From Ottelia alismoides (Eukaryota; Streptophyta; Magnoliopsida; Alismatales; Hydrocharitaceae), in the NCBI GenBank assembly GCA_037367405.1, contig JAZKJV010000602.1, positions 62,001 to 126,000 on the forward strand: 64,000 nucleotides of DNA, given 5' to 3'. The notes under the pieces are model-generated. The model searched no databases and was not told where the DNA came from. It saw only the letters and a list, made by a program, of their open reading frames with translations. This document shows positions 23,400 through 34,920 of the stretch, one piece after another. Within the stretch, counting starts at the first letter, position 1. Each line of letters begins with the position of its first letter. The position numbers were made by a program, and so were the translations under genes.

Positions 23400-24839
23400 G
23401 GGAAGCCCTCACCCCATGTTATGTCCTATCAGAGGATAACAAGAGTCAATACGAGCCCATCCACCTCTTCAGCAGCCGCAACACAAGCATAGTCATCAAC
23501 TGCTGATATGGGCATCATTAGCGAGAAGTTGGACCGCATTGAGATCATCGAGAAGAAGTAGTGCCAGGACATGACGCAGATTGATCGGTTGGCACAGACA
23601 TTGAGTGACCTGAAGACCCAGATCATGTGTCTCCAGGAGGCACAGATGGCTTCTCAGCCTAGTCTCAGGTCATGAGCAGATCCTAGCAGTGACCGCTCGA
23701 CCCAGCTCCCTGCCCAATACAGACAAGTCCACCATGCTCAGGCGGAGTCCTTCCAGCAACCGCAACACCAGTACCTTAAGCCACCACCGTCTTAGACACT
23801 CAGATAGTGGTGTACCAATAGGATCAACCCCTGACAGTCATTCCTCCACCCCCTTCGAGCAGGAGTTGTTGATGGAAGAACGGGATTTGGTACGATCGAC
23901 GGCAGCTCGGGATCCGCCAAGACCATCTCGAATTCCGGTGGTCGACCGGAGGTGCCTCATCCCAACAATAGCCTCCAGCTCAGGGTGGACAGTTCAGCCA
24001 GACTCAGCAGAAGCCCCAGTTCCCACACCAACAGCAACAACATTACCAGCAGGGTCCTCGTCCCTACCAGCAGGGACAACAGTGGAGGCAGGCACAGCAG
24101 CAGCCTGAGCAGTATTCTCAGCATACCCCTCATCCTTCCCAGCAGCAACCTCACTTCCAGAGAGGCAACCCATCCGGTTCCCATGGTCCAGCCTATGAGA
24201 ACCCCAACACTAGATAATCTAGCCCGCCTTCTCTCTGAGAAGAAGGCCACATTCAGGCGGGAGATGGATGAGTTTCGTCACGAGATGAGGGAGATCATCA
24301 AGGGTAAGGTCGCCATACCCGCTCAGATTGAGCCCAATCCGAATAACCTGAAGAGAAAATATGAGCAGGTACAATTCATAGAGACCACCACTCCGATTGA
24401 TTCTTTGGGTGATATTGCTTCATATACATTTGATGCTGAGTTTGTCACACTTAGGAGCGGTAGGATGCCAGTCGGCGGTGCCTCGTATGAGCGACGACAC
24501 CACGAGGATGTAGGAGCATCAGATGAGGAGGAGAGCGGTGTTGATGCCACTCATGATGATGATGACGGTGGTGCTGAAGTCACCAAAGATGTTGATCCAG
24601 GCGACGGTACTGAGGCCGTCACGACCCCAGATGCGGAGGGTGGTACTGATGCCACCAGGTATTCAGATGCTGAGCTAGAGTGTGGTGCTGATGTTGTAGT
24701 TCGTGATGTCGTGGGTGGTACTGAGGCCACTCCTACTATTCCAGTTGTATTTCCTCCAATTTTTGTACCTCGGAACTCTATAGAAAATACCAAAAAATTA
24801 ATAAAGGAAAGGGTTCTTCATTTTCGAGTCCATATGTGA
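23400..24839 (+). pseudogene. Athila-like gag tail and gag-protease linker
   Basis: The first part is glutamine- and proline-rich in one frame (about 24020-24190; QQPEQYSQHTPHPSQQQ), typical of gag tails. A second frame gives a long open stretch (23952-24839). In it lie a charged helix (ARLLSEKKATFRREMDEF), the lineage marker FVTLRSGRMP (about 24435-24465) and then an acidic, repetitive segment with runs of DDDD and repeated GGTEAT / GGTDAT units. No CCHC zinc knuckle is visible. The acidic repeats are unusual for the lineage. Confidence 0.65.
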
Positions 24840-25138
24840 TGCATGATGATACTTGTATGGATTCTACGTCTTCTCAGCCGCATGGATCCATTCCTAGCCC
24901 TCTATCTCAGGAGGGTCCATCTATCCCCTTTCTTCAAGCACTCCGCTTAGTTAAGGGGATTAAAAAAGAAAATCCAAAAAAATCACAATAGTAAGAGTTC
25001 AGTCAGCAGATGATTGATAGATTCCAGATCTAGATAAATCTACAGGAGGCACTTGAGCACATCCCTCTCTTCCAGAAGAACCTGAGAGAGAAGACCACCA
25101 TCCGTAGGAAGAAGAGGAACCATAATGCAGAGATCCAT

Positions 25139-25600
25139 GTGCTCACTCGTGCCGCCTTCTTCACCATCCAGAACCGTCTGCCAGCCACGAGGCCAGATGC
25201 AGGAGCTCCTTATGTCAGATGCCATATCCATGAGCAGAGATTCGACCGTACTCTATTAGACAGCGGCTCTTCCATCAACCTCCTTCCGACAGTCTTACTC
25301 GACCGATTCGAGTTTGGCCCTCTTCGATAGAGTAGGACAGTCCTTCAGTTTGCTGATAGATCTGTCAAGAAACTGAAGGGGTTGTTGAAGGACGTGGTCG
25401 TCACAATTCAGGGCCTGAAATTCCCTGTGGACTTCGTCATGTTGGACATGGAGAGCCCTGAATCTGTGACCGATACCCCCATCATTCTAGGACATCCATT
25501 CTTGGCCACAACCAAGGCAATGTTCGACCATGAAAGTGGGAAGGTATACTTTCACGTCGAGGGAGTGAGTATACAAATAGAGATGATCGACGAGACTAGA
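25139..25600 (+). pseudogene. Athila-like aspartic protease
   Basis: RTLLDSGSSINLLPT carries the catalytic D-S-G triplet (Asp codon 25259-25261), followed by QFADRSVKKLKGLLKDVVV and then IILGHPFLATTKAMFD, the second conserved protease block (ILGRPFLAT in relatives). A TAG at about 25328 splits the frame between the two blocks. The protease would cleave the Gag-Pol polyprotein. Upstream, in the same frame and with further stops, LQEALEHIPLFQKNLRE (about 25042) matches the helix that normally precedes this protease. Confidence 0.8.
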
Positions 25601-26100
25601 GCACGAGATTCAGCTTGCTCCGAGCAGCACAGTGATTCAGAGCATATGACAGAGGCAGAGCGAGATGTCCACCAGGAGTGCGACTTTGTGATCACTGATG
25701 ATGAAGCCACTTGGTCTGACCCCGTTTCACGAGCCCTCCTTTCACCTTCAGATACTGCAGATTCACATATCCCAACAGAGGAGAGCTTGGAGAGCACAAT
25801 CTTGGCAGAGGATACATTTGAAGCTGAAGACCATGTTCAGGATAGTGAGGCAGAGTACATTTCTTGCAACTCAGATTTAGATCCCTCGGATTCAGACATA
25901 GATTGGTCCAAATTTGATGATTTACTTCTGTGTCTGATTTCCACAGAGCCAGCAACTAGGGTAGAGATCGTGCCAGCGTCGATTACAGATACACGAGTAG
26001 GGCATTCTACACCAGTTTTTCATGATCAGCGAGAGTTCTCCCATGCAGATTTGGTTGCATTTACTCAGACATTTCAGAAGCCAGATTTGCCAGCTCCCAG
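25601..26100 (+). pseudogene. Acidic linker between protease and RT
   Basis: This is the open continuation of the protease frame, rich in Asp, Glu and Ser (for example SCNSDLDPSDSDIDWSKFDD). It joins protease to RT and has no catalytic motif. Confidence 0.6.
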
Positions 26101-27140
26101 TTGTCCTGAATTGAAGCTTTTGCCGCAGTCGCTGAAGTATAGGTTCCTTGCAGGTGAGCAAAAGATGCACCCAGTCATTATCTCAGCAGATTTGACTGGA
26201 GAGCAAGAATCTCATTTGATGGAGGTTCTTGAAAGAAACCGCAAGGCGATAGGATGGAGTGTAGCTGATCTCCAGGGGATAAGTTCGACCCTGTGCTCCC
26301 GCCATATCTATTTCAAAGAGGATGCTAAGCCATTGCGTGAGTTCCAGTGACGGCTGAATCCGAATCTTTGAGAGGTTGTCACGAAGGAGATTTCGAAATG
26401 GTGGAGCATCGATTTTATCTACCCTATCTCCGACTCTTAGTGGGTTAGTCCGTTGATGTGGTGTCCAAGAAGACGGGCATCACTATAGTTGTGAGCGAGT
26501 CCGGAGAGGAGATAGCTACCCGGGTACCCACTTCTTGGAGGGTCTGTGTGGACTACAGACGATTGAATCAGGCCACCAAGAAGGATCATTTTCCGATACC
26601 TTTTATTGATCAGATTATAGAGAGGCTAGCTAGGAAGAATCATTACTGCTTTCTTGATGGGTATTTCGGCTACAATCAGGTGGCCATTGCGCCAGAGGAC
26701 CAGGACAAGATGACATTCACCTGTCCGTTTGTGATTAATGCTTTTAGATGGATGCCCGTTGGTCTATGTAATGCCTCGGCGGCATTCTAAAGGTGTATGT
26801 TGTCCATCTTTTTGGACATGGTGGGTGACTGTTTAGAGGTCTTCATGGATGACTTTTCGGTCTATGGCGATGGGTTTGATGCTTGTCTTGACTGCCTAGA
26901 CCGCATCCTTCAGCGTTGCATCGAGGTTTACCTTGTTTTATCCTGGGAGAGAGTCACTTCATGGTGACTCAAGGGATGGTTCTTGGTCATATCATCTCCA
27001 ACAGGGGCATGGAGATTGATCCGGCGAAGGTGGATATCATCAGGAAACTCAATCCACCATCCAACATGCGACAGTTACGGTCTTTTCTGTGGCACGCGGG
27101 TTTCTACCGATGATTCATTCATGATTTCAGTAGGATTGCC
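26101..27140 (+). pseudogene. Athila-like reverse transcriptase
   Basis: The leading part (ending 26350) has LKYRFLAGEQ..PVIISADL and RNRKAIGWSVADLQGIS, the standard entry to Athila RT. After stops and a frame change at about 26450, RVPTSWRVCVDYRRLNQATK, HYCFLDGYFGYNQVAI and WMPVGLCNASAAF follow, then a TAA at 26788. The same frame resumes to the catalytic FMDDF (26842-26853), the usual YMDD/FMDD metal-binding box. A further frame at 26916-27113 gives GMVLGHIISNRGMEID and LRSFLWHAGFYR, the thumb and connection. Two frameshifts and several stops disable it. Confidence 0.88.
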
Positions 27141-27690
27141 TAACCGTGACTGATTTGCTGACCAAAGACACTGAGTTCATTGTAGATGATAAGTGTCTTG
27201 CATCATTAAAGACTCTCAAGAGTCTAGTTGTTGCGGCTCATGCCATTCAACCACCTGATTGGTCTCTCCCATTCGAGATCATGATTGATGCCTCTGATTT
27301 TCCCGTAGGGGCCGTGCTGGGACAGAGGAGGGATGGAGTGCATTTTGCTATTCACTACGCTAGTCGTATATTGGACGCCGCGTAACGGAACTACACTGTC
27401 ATTGAGAAAGAGATGCTAGCCGTAGTTTTTACCTTGGACAAGTTCAGATCATATATTATTGGATTCAAAGTGATTATCTTTACAGATCATACCACCATTA
27501 GGTACCTCATGGCAAAGAAGGATGCCAAAGAGAGACTGACTAGATGGATCCTTCTACTCTAGGGGTTTGATATTGATATTAAGGATAAACCTGGAGTCAA
27601 GAATGTGGTGGCGGATCATCTCTCCCGATTAGAGTATCTTGAGGAATCCGAGCAGATTGATCCTATTTTAGAGACCTTCCAGACGAGGTG
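27141..27690 (+). pseudogene. Athila-like RNase H
   Basis: This domain removes RNA from RNA-DNA hybrids during reverse transcription. Its four acidic sites are all visible: [39 protein letters not shown] and VKNVVADHLSRLE, with normal spacing. Two stops (at about 27383 and 27559) interrupt an otherwise continuous frame. Confidence 0.85.
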
Positions 27691-28980
27691 ATCTGCTCCC
27701 ATGGTACGTCGACATTGTGAACTATTTTTTTGCCAAGAAAGTTCTACAAGGTTGGCCCAGGCAGCGACTTGAGACCTTCCTTATGAAGGCCAAGTCTTAC
27801 CATTGAGAGGATCCCATCCTTTATCATGAAGGAGGGGACCGCTTCTGGCGTCGATGCATTCCTCAGGAGGAGCACCACAACGTCCTCACATACTGCCACA
27901 AGCTTGAGGCAGGAGGACATCACTCTGGGAGGAGAAAAGCACTGAAAGTGCTCCAATCCGGCCTATTGTGGCCTACTCTCTTCAAGGATTCTAATGAATT
28001 CATGAAGAGGTGTACTGACTGTCAGAGGATGGGTACTTGTGGACAACGTGATATGATGCCAATGCAGCCCATTCACTTCTGCGAGGTTTTTGATGCATGG
28101 GGCATTGACTTCATGGTTCCATTCCCTAAGAGTCAGGGATTAGAGTACATTTTGTTGGCTATTGATTATGTGAGTCGTTGAGTTGAGGGCATTCCCGCCC
28201 GAACCGCAGGTGCTAGGACTGTTTGCAGATTTTTGAGGAAGAATATCATTTCACGGTTCGAGGTGCCTAGAGTATTGATTTCTGACGGGGGGTCTCACTT
28301 TATCAACGACAAGGTAAAGGACCTTGCTAACGAGTTCAGCATAGACTTTAGAGTTGCCACTCCATATCACTCTCAGACCAATGGTCTTGCTGAAGTATCG
28401 AATATGGAGATCAAGACGACATTGCAGAAGGTAGTCAGCCCAGACCGAAAGGATTGGCCACAGCTTTTGGACTCGATCTTGTGGGCATATCAGACTTCCT
28501 TCAAGACTCCTTGGGTACATCTCCCTTTCTTCTCGTTTGTGGCAAGCCCTGTCATTTCCTGTTGAGATTAGGCACAAGTCACTTTGGGTTGTCACAGATA
28601 TATTATTGGATCTAGAGAGTATAGGAGATCAAAGGAAGGCAGAATTGGTAGCCTTGGAGGAGCTTAGAGATACAACCTTTTCGAGTAGCCTACATTACAA
28701 GGAGCGAGTGAAGATATGGCATGATTCTCATATCAACCATAAACAATTTGAGCCAGATCAGCAAGTATGGTTTTTTGATGCCAGGCTTAGATTATTTCCA
28801 GGGAAATCGCAGAGCAAGTGGAAAGGACCATACCTTGTCCGAAAAGTGCATGACAATGGTAGTGTCGACATATCTGAGATGTCATCTGAGTCCACCTTTC
28901 GTGTTAATGGCCAGCATCTCAAACCATATCTAGATCATGAGCCGTTGGTCGTTGACGTCGTCCCGATTCATTTTGCGTGA
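27691..28980 (+). pseudogene. Athila-like integrase
   Basis: An N-terminal zinc module (HHNVLTYCH..CTDC) is followed by the catalytic core. The three acidic residues are in one frame: Asp in WGIDFMVPF (codon 28107), Asp in VLISDGGSHF (28284) and Glu in GLAEVSNMEI (28392), the last two separated by exactly 35 residues, as in the family's D(35)E arrangement. After a frameshift near 28540 the C-terminal part gives KSQSKWKGPYLVRKV, the GPY/F motif of Ty3/gypsy integrases. No chromodomain follows. A TGA at about 28180 and the shift inactivate it. Confidence 0.88.
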
Positions 28981-31012
28981 GATGTGGTCTTTGACTCACA
29001 TCAGTTGCATCTCATTCCTGAGTATCACTTTCTTCTAACTTGTATAGATCTAGATGTCCATATCATCTCATTCCTTAGTCTAAGACCCCATTTGCTTCTT
29101 GTGATTATGTTATACTTAGGGTGTACTTTACCCTAAGTATAGGGGGTATCAGACTCTTGATTATTCTTTTGGTTCTTTTTATCTCTGTTTTGCTGCCTAT
29201 ACTTAGGGATATTTTACCCCAAGTATAGGGGAGGTAGACCATGTACATTCCATCACCCAGTTTTCCCTTTATGTACAGTCTGCTATACTTAGGAGTATTT
29301 GATCCTAAGTATAGGGGGAACAACCGAGCCCTCTTCATTCTATTATTTGATTCGTCGTTGTTGTATAGCATTCCTTTTCACTTCCCTATATTAAGCACGA
29401 GTTATGTCTTCTTCATCGCTCTTGATTCACTCTGAGGACATCGTTCGAGCTAAGTATAGGGGGGTGTCGTATATATTACATATATACTTTAGCCATAACT
29501 CATACTTTGTATGAGTGTGTTAATAAATAAAATTGCTAAATTCGTAAAAAGTTTAAATTTTTTTCTTGTACATAAATTCTTTCTTGCACATACATAGCTA
29601 TTTATAAAAATTATTTTTTGTACAAATGATTGTAAAAATGTTTTGATTGTAAAAAGTTCGTAAATAATTTGATATCAAAACTATGCATATAGTACAAAAT
29701 TTTTGTAAAATGTTTGAAAAACAAAAGTTTGCAAAAACCCTTGTGTAAATGTTTGTAAATAGCTTGGAAAACTTCTGCATCCATGCATACATTCAAACAA
29801 TTTCCAAAAATTTTGCGTAAAAATATTTTTGTATATACTTGTACATCCTTCAGAATCTTGATTGACATTTAAACTAGCTTGGAATTAAATTGGAAAATGG
29901 AGCTTGTTTAAGACCTTAATTCACTTAATTCTAAGAGGAACCTTATAGGATTTAGGGTTGAGACTCTTCAGGTCCATTGGTGACTTAATTCTTTGAGTCC
30001 ACTAGGCTATGATCACATGGTCAAGAGCCTAAGTAGAACACTTAACAACGCACACATGACTCTCACAGACAATGGCTTTACTTGCACCAGCACCTTACAC
30101 ATAGCTCTCTACGGATGAGGTGATGAGGAGGCAGTTTCCTTTGGCTTGGGGTAGCATACGAGGGTAGTACTTCTAGGCGGAACCTCTTGTCTTCTTTTAG
30201 TGAAGGAAGTGTGTCTCAACTTCATCTGGTGGTGTTGAGGTCTAAAGGCAGGAGTTGTGGGTTGTAATAAATCTTCAAAAGAGGGACAGTCTACCGGCTC
30301 AAGAGGAAAAAGTCCTAATGTATATATGTTGCACCATGTAGATATGTTGTACATATGCGCATTTAAAAAAATGTGCAAAAGAAATAAAAACTCCAAAAAA
30401 GTGGAGAGGCCTGATTGAAAATAAAATGTCTGCCGGAGTGTATATAGCGAAATAAAGCAAATCTTATGTTACCCATTCTCATCTCATGAAGCTTGCAGTA
30501 GGGAGACTCAGCTACACTAGTTGGGCTCCCAGGGATACTTGATTACACTGATCATGGTCCATTCTCTTCTTTCCCCTCTTCTTGAGCTGGTTGAACTTGA
30601 ACTTAGAAGGGAATACCCCACTCCTTGAGGAAAGAGCTGCTGGACTAGGGCATTAGAGTTACTTTGTTTAGGGCGGTTGTTTCTTTGTAATTTCTGAGAC
30701 GGGGAGCTACATATCACTTACACCGTACAAGAAAAGATTCATGGTCATTAGAGTTTGTCTATGTAGACTTGTTCTGATCTGGATTATTGGGGAGTCTTGA
30801 CCATAGAATGGTGGAAGTTAGAGGTTGTTAAGTCTTAAACCTAGGTCCAAATAAGGTTCCGACAAATCATTAACCCAAAGGTATGACTGAGCTCCATACT
30901 TCAATTTAATGAAGATAAGTTTAATAATCAGCCTTGATTCTCCTGCTTTTTCTTTCCTTTTTCTTTTCACTTCTTTTTCAAATAAGTGTTTGCTAAGGGA
31001 CTAGCAAAGGTA
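28981..31012 (+). other. 3' non-pol region of Athila-like element
   Basis: Two kilobases between integrase and 3' LTR, the place where Athila elements can carry an env-like frame. No env-like sense frame is seen. It begins with three phased stem-loops. A minus-strand open frame (30109-30396) has no recognised motif. The last 350 bp resemble, in reverse, the sequence next to the left LTR of the element at 38-51 kb. Confidence 0.6.
29111..29464 (+). repeat. Phased stem-loop array
   Basis: Three inverted repeats built on CTATACTTAGG / CCTAAGTATAG. Arms are 29111-29121 with 29131-29141 (11 bp, perfect, 9-nt loop), 29196-29208 with 29217-29229 (13 bp, one mismatch) and 29283-29294 with 29303-29314 (12 bp, perfect, 8-nt loop). 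Right arms start 86 bp apart each time and are followed by a G run. A fourth right arm, TAAGTATAGGGGGG at 29451-29464, has no good partner. Confidence 0.88.
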
Positions 31013-31025
31013 AAATATAAGGGGG
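31013..31025 (+). other. Polypurine tract
   Basis: AAATATAAGGGGG directly precedes the 3' LTR: the primer for plus-strand DNA synthesis in LTR retrotransposons. Confidence 0.75.
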
Positions 31026-34000
31026 TGATGAATCCCTGATCATCACTCTTTATTCTTTTATATTAACTATTTATCTTGGCAAAGCATCATGTAAATAGAT
31101 GTAAATACAATAAGTTAGCATTATGCATGCATGTGTTAATATTATATAATTAGCATATGTTTGTGTAAAAATAAAAGAATAAAGAAAAAAAGGAAGGAGG
31201 TATTTAGAATAAATACAGAGTGACCCGAACCCCAAGAGAGGGCCAAGCATTGGACTGATCGCCAAATAAAATAAGTAGAGAGAGATAAAGCCTGCTCTAT
31301 ATTGTACATATTATTTTGTGTGAATAAATAATTATTTTTGGAAAAATAAAAATAAAATATTTTTACCTCCTTGTATATATTTCTAAAAATAAAATAAAAA
31401 TCATAAAAATAAAAATAAAAACAAAAATAAATTCTCTCTTCCTTGTACATAATACATGTATATATGTTTCCTTCTCCATTTATTACACACTTGTAAATAA
31501 ATAACAAAAATAAAATAAAAAATATTCTATACTTCAAAAATTATGTTGTAAATAAATAAAATACAAATTTGGGGTATTTGTGTAAAAATAACAAAATAAA
31601 AGGTAGACTATACTTATACATAATACTCTATATTGTATATAGACTAATTTATTTTTAAAAAATAAAAATTATAGAAAAATAGTTCAAAAAATAACAAATA
31701 TTTTTCATTTTATACACTTTTTGATTTAAGGTCATTTACTATTTTTATTGAATTTGTAAATATTTCTGTAAATCCTATTCCTGATTGGTCCACGTCAGGG
31801 TCGTTGACCCCGGTCAATGCCCTCTTCACGGGCGTGACCCGACTCGACCTCTTAACCAAACAATCTTCTCCGATTTTCGCCGGACGGATCACGCTACGCA
31901 ACCCCTCGCCCCGATTCTTCTCCTGTGGACTCTCCTAGGATCCAGGATCCTCGCATATCCCTAAGAAGGCACAGATCTTTCTCGGTTCGCATGCCCCGCC
32001 CGATTTCTCCAGCCTCCTGGGAATGCTATAAAGCTTCTCATCTGCCTCCCAGGAGCGGCAGCTCGTGCCTCGCTCCCATTTCTAACCCTAGCCACCTCCT
32101 GCTGAGAGACAACTGCTCGGAGCACCAATTGGCGCTCGATTTGGTGCAACAAAGCCGATGCTCGATTCGTGGTCGATCCTCCATCGCGAGTAGCGCCCCC
32201 GTTTTACACAGCTAGGTCGAGGCCATAACCTCGTCGTTCATCCTCACCTGGAGCTCAGGAGCACATCTCTACCTTCAGGTATCCCTTTTACCCTTCGAAT
32301 TTCATAGTTTGATCAGATCTTTCCATTTCGCGCCACTGCGTATTCACCTGCTCCGACCAGCCGGTCGGAGCCCCGTTACCCGCTTCCAACAGCTTCGATC
32401 AACCTGCACGCTCACCCCCCATCTCGCTCCGCAACCTGATCACCCTTAGTCTCGACCATCAGGTTGAGATTAGGGCCCAAATCTCCCCTACCGCCTTCGT
32501 CGGAGATCAACCTTCGCCCCCCTCCGCTTCTTTGTTGTTTAGTTCCAATAACCAGGACCGGAGTACACCCACGAGTCCCAGCTTCCCTTTGCAGGCATTT
32601 GCATGCGCTAGGGACCCCCGATTCCACCCATCAGAGGTTCGTCGGAGCAGCTCCAGGCCCCCTTCATCGTCACGCTCATCCGACCGGTAGCACATCCATC
32701 GGACCTTCCCAGTCGACGCGGAAGACTCCCACGATCAAACCTGTACCTTCCGATCGACCATCGGAGCTGCGGATCCTCTCCTTGGCTCCGGTAAGTTCAC
32801 CCCCGTGTTGTTCGTCCAGGCTACTCCGGCACCGTTGGATTAGCCCTGCACCTCCAGATCGCATCCGGACCGCCGACACCGCAGCCTTTTCAGATCGTTG
32901 GATGTCAAATCTGGCGTATCTGCACCCCACGTCCCCGACCAGTACGGCAGTACCGGAGCGTCAGATCTGACACCTGCAACGGATCAGAGCCGCACGTTCG
33001 CGCCTCCACCAGCGGCTTCCACATGTCCTCATGTGCCCGTCACGTGCTGCAAGGGTATATTGCTCTTTTTATCCCGCATTTTATGCTTTATGTTTTAGTA
33101 TGTAAATACCAATTGTAGTATGAGTTATTTGCACTTTAGTCCCTAGAGTTTCTGGTATTTGCCTTTTAGTCCTCCCAGTCTGGAGACATATCACGTGTAC
33201 TGTGGTGTTTTTGCATGTTTTGCCCTGGATATTTTTATGTTAATATTTGAATGAGAAGTTTGCTGAATTTACATTTATGCCCTTATGAATGTTGTATTAC
33301 GCATGTGCTAGAAGTGATTGGAGATTTTACATAGACACCCTTGGACTTTTTATGCATGTTATTTTTAGTACAGGGACTTAAACTATTTGTATTTAGGTCC
33401 CTATGACCTGTGTGTCTTGTTTTTGATTGAATAAATATCAAATCTACTCCAAAAATTCTCAAAACAATTACCAATAGCTCCTGCTACTGAGTAATATTTT
33501 TGGTAATTTTTGTGAGCAATTTGATTTTATTTTCTATTTTCTAAAAATAAAAAACCCTAAAAAGTGTGTCTGACTATTTTAGAAAATCCATAAAAAATAT
33601 AAAAATTGTCCCAAAAATTCTACAAAAATTCATGTGTGCTTGTTTCGCCTTGTTTTCTTTTCAATAGCATTTTTGTTTCATTATCATTTATAAAACACCT
33701 AAAAATTGCAAAAGACAAAAATATTTTAAAAATCATTAAAAATTCCACAAAAATGTAAAAAATGTGTTTTAATTTATGTAGTTAGCCCCTTTTATCCATT
33801 TTCGCATAAAATTGCAACCAGGACATTTGGGTCATTTTATATATTTTAAAGTTGCCCCCCTAGTCCAGGTTGTACATTGTTTTAGTAGTTTGCCTTTATT
33901 TCATTTTTATAAAAATTATAAAAATCAGAAAATCCTCAGAAAATCACCAAAAACATCTACATATTTTAAAAACACAAAAATATTTTCGCTTAGCATTTTT

Positions 34001-34335
34001 GAGTATTTTTAGTCATAATAAAAATTATTGCATTGTGATTTATCTTGTCTTTTATTCACTTTCCCTATTAGAAAATATAAAAAATGTAAATTAAAAACCA
34101 CCAAAAATATGTCTTTTCATTTTGATTTCTCGACGATTTCGTAGGATTAGCCCGTGCTCCTTATGTTCGACCATAATGGCTTTACCGGGTTAAATAACTA
34201 GCGAGACCACTTCTTTCAATTTTTTTGTGCTTGATTGCTTCCATTGGTGGTCTTATTTTTCTTGAGTTCGGCTCGGGTGATTGAGGTCGCAACGACCTTT
34301 GATATCACTTAGCCTTGACCACTCGTCCGCTCATA
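31026..34335 (+). repeat. 3' LTR of Athila-like element
   Basis: Starts TGATGAATCC and matches the 5' LTR over its length. The end is disturbed: CACTCGTCC appears where the 5' LTR goes directly to GCTCATCA. It carries about 75 bp near 32600-32675 not found in the 5' copy. ACTAC follows at 34336-34340. Confidence 0.85.
32027..32032 (+). promoter_or_regulatory. TATA box of 3' LTR
   Basis: Same GAATGCTATAAAGC context as in the 5' LTR. Confidence 0.5.
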
Positions 34336-34920
34336 ACTACTGAAGTAGAATCATGCGTCCTTAGTTGATGCCATATTCAGATTCGCATCCCATATTGTTG
34401 ATGTCATGCTATCAATCCTTTGCTGATGTTAATACCTACCTTGACCTCTACTACGTCCATGTCGTCGACCATTGAAAGATGGTACATATGATTGTGGAGT
34501 ATTTTGGTATGAAAACATTGGATGCTAAGCCGGTGGTGGAGTATATGTATAAGTGCTTGTGTCCTCGATTTCTGAGGTCAATCCTTCCTGAAATGGCCCT
34601 CACGTTGGCACTAATAACAAACATGTTGCTGATGTTCATGAAAAACAACCATCGTTGGTGTAAGTGCTCAGGGAGGTCTTTCAATCAAGTGGTCAGGGAG
34701 GTCTTTCAATCAATGCATGAGAGGCTGCAAATACATCTCTCATCGAGTTATATTGTTGCTCTCGTCTATCCCTACAACCCCTACCTATGTTGGTCCTGAT
34801 GGATCTCCTCGAAGACTGGAGCATCTCATGCTCTATAAAAGTGATCAAACCTGTCGATTGTGCGAGAGTACTGATAGTAGGCCCCGATACGTGCTCTCTG
34901 ACGAACCATCGAAATCCTAG
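34336..34920 (-). pseudogene. Possible gag tail of the interrupted gypsy remnant
   Basis: On the minus strand one frame gives YTYTPPP, SYQNTPQSYVPSFNGRRHGR and further R/G residues, the Y/P/Q- then R/G-rich composition of chromovirus gag tails. It lies directly outside the ACTAC duplication, and the minus-strand protease lies directly outside the other copy (17.38-17.69 kb). The natural reading is one reversed element split by the Athila-like insertion. There is no zinc knuckle, so confidence is limited. Confidence 0.4.

Larger units (their letters stand above)
17691..34335 (+). mobile_element. Athila-like Ty3/gypsy LTR retrotransposon
   Basis: The element is 16.6 kb with 3.3-kb LTRs beginning TGATGAATCC, flanked by ACTAC on both sides (17686-17690, 34336-34340). 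The domain order gag, protease, RT, RNase H, integrase defines Ty3/gypsy. A tRNA-Asp primer site, the TLRSGR motif after gag, the RT style (YYCFLDGYFGYN, FMDDF), no chromodomain and 2 kb of non-pol sequence before the 3' LTR place it with the Athila lineage. The product would be a cytoplasmic virus-like particle that reverse-transcribes and integrates the element. All frames are interrupted, so this copy is dead. It lies inside an older reversed gypsy remnant. Confidence 0.9.

Noticed and set aside
28981..31012. env-like gene expected in Athila elements
   Set aside because: No sense-strand frame of useful length and no transmembrane pattern was found.
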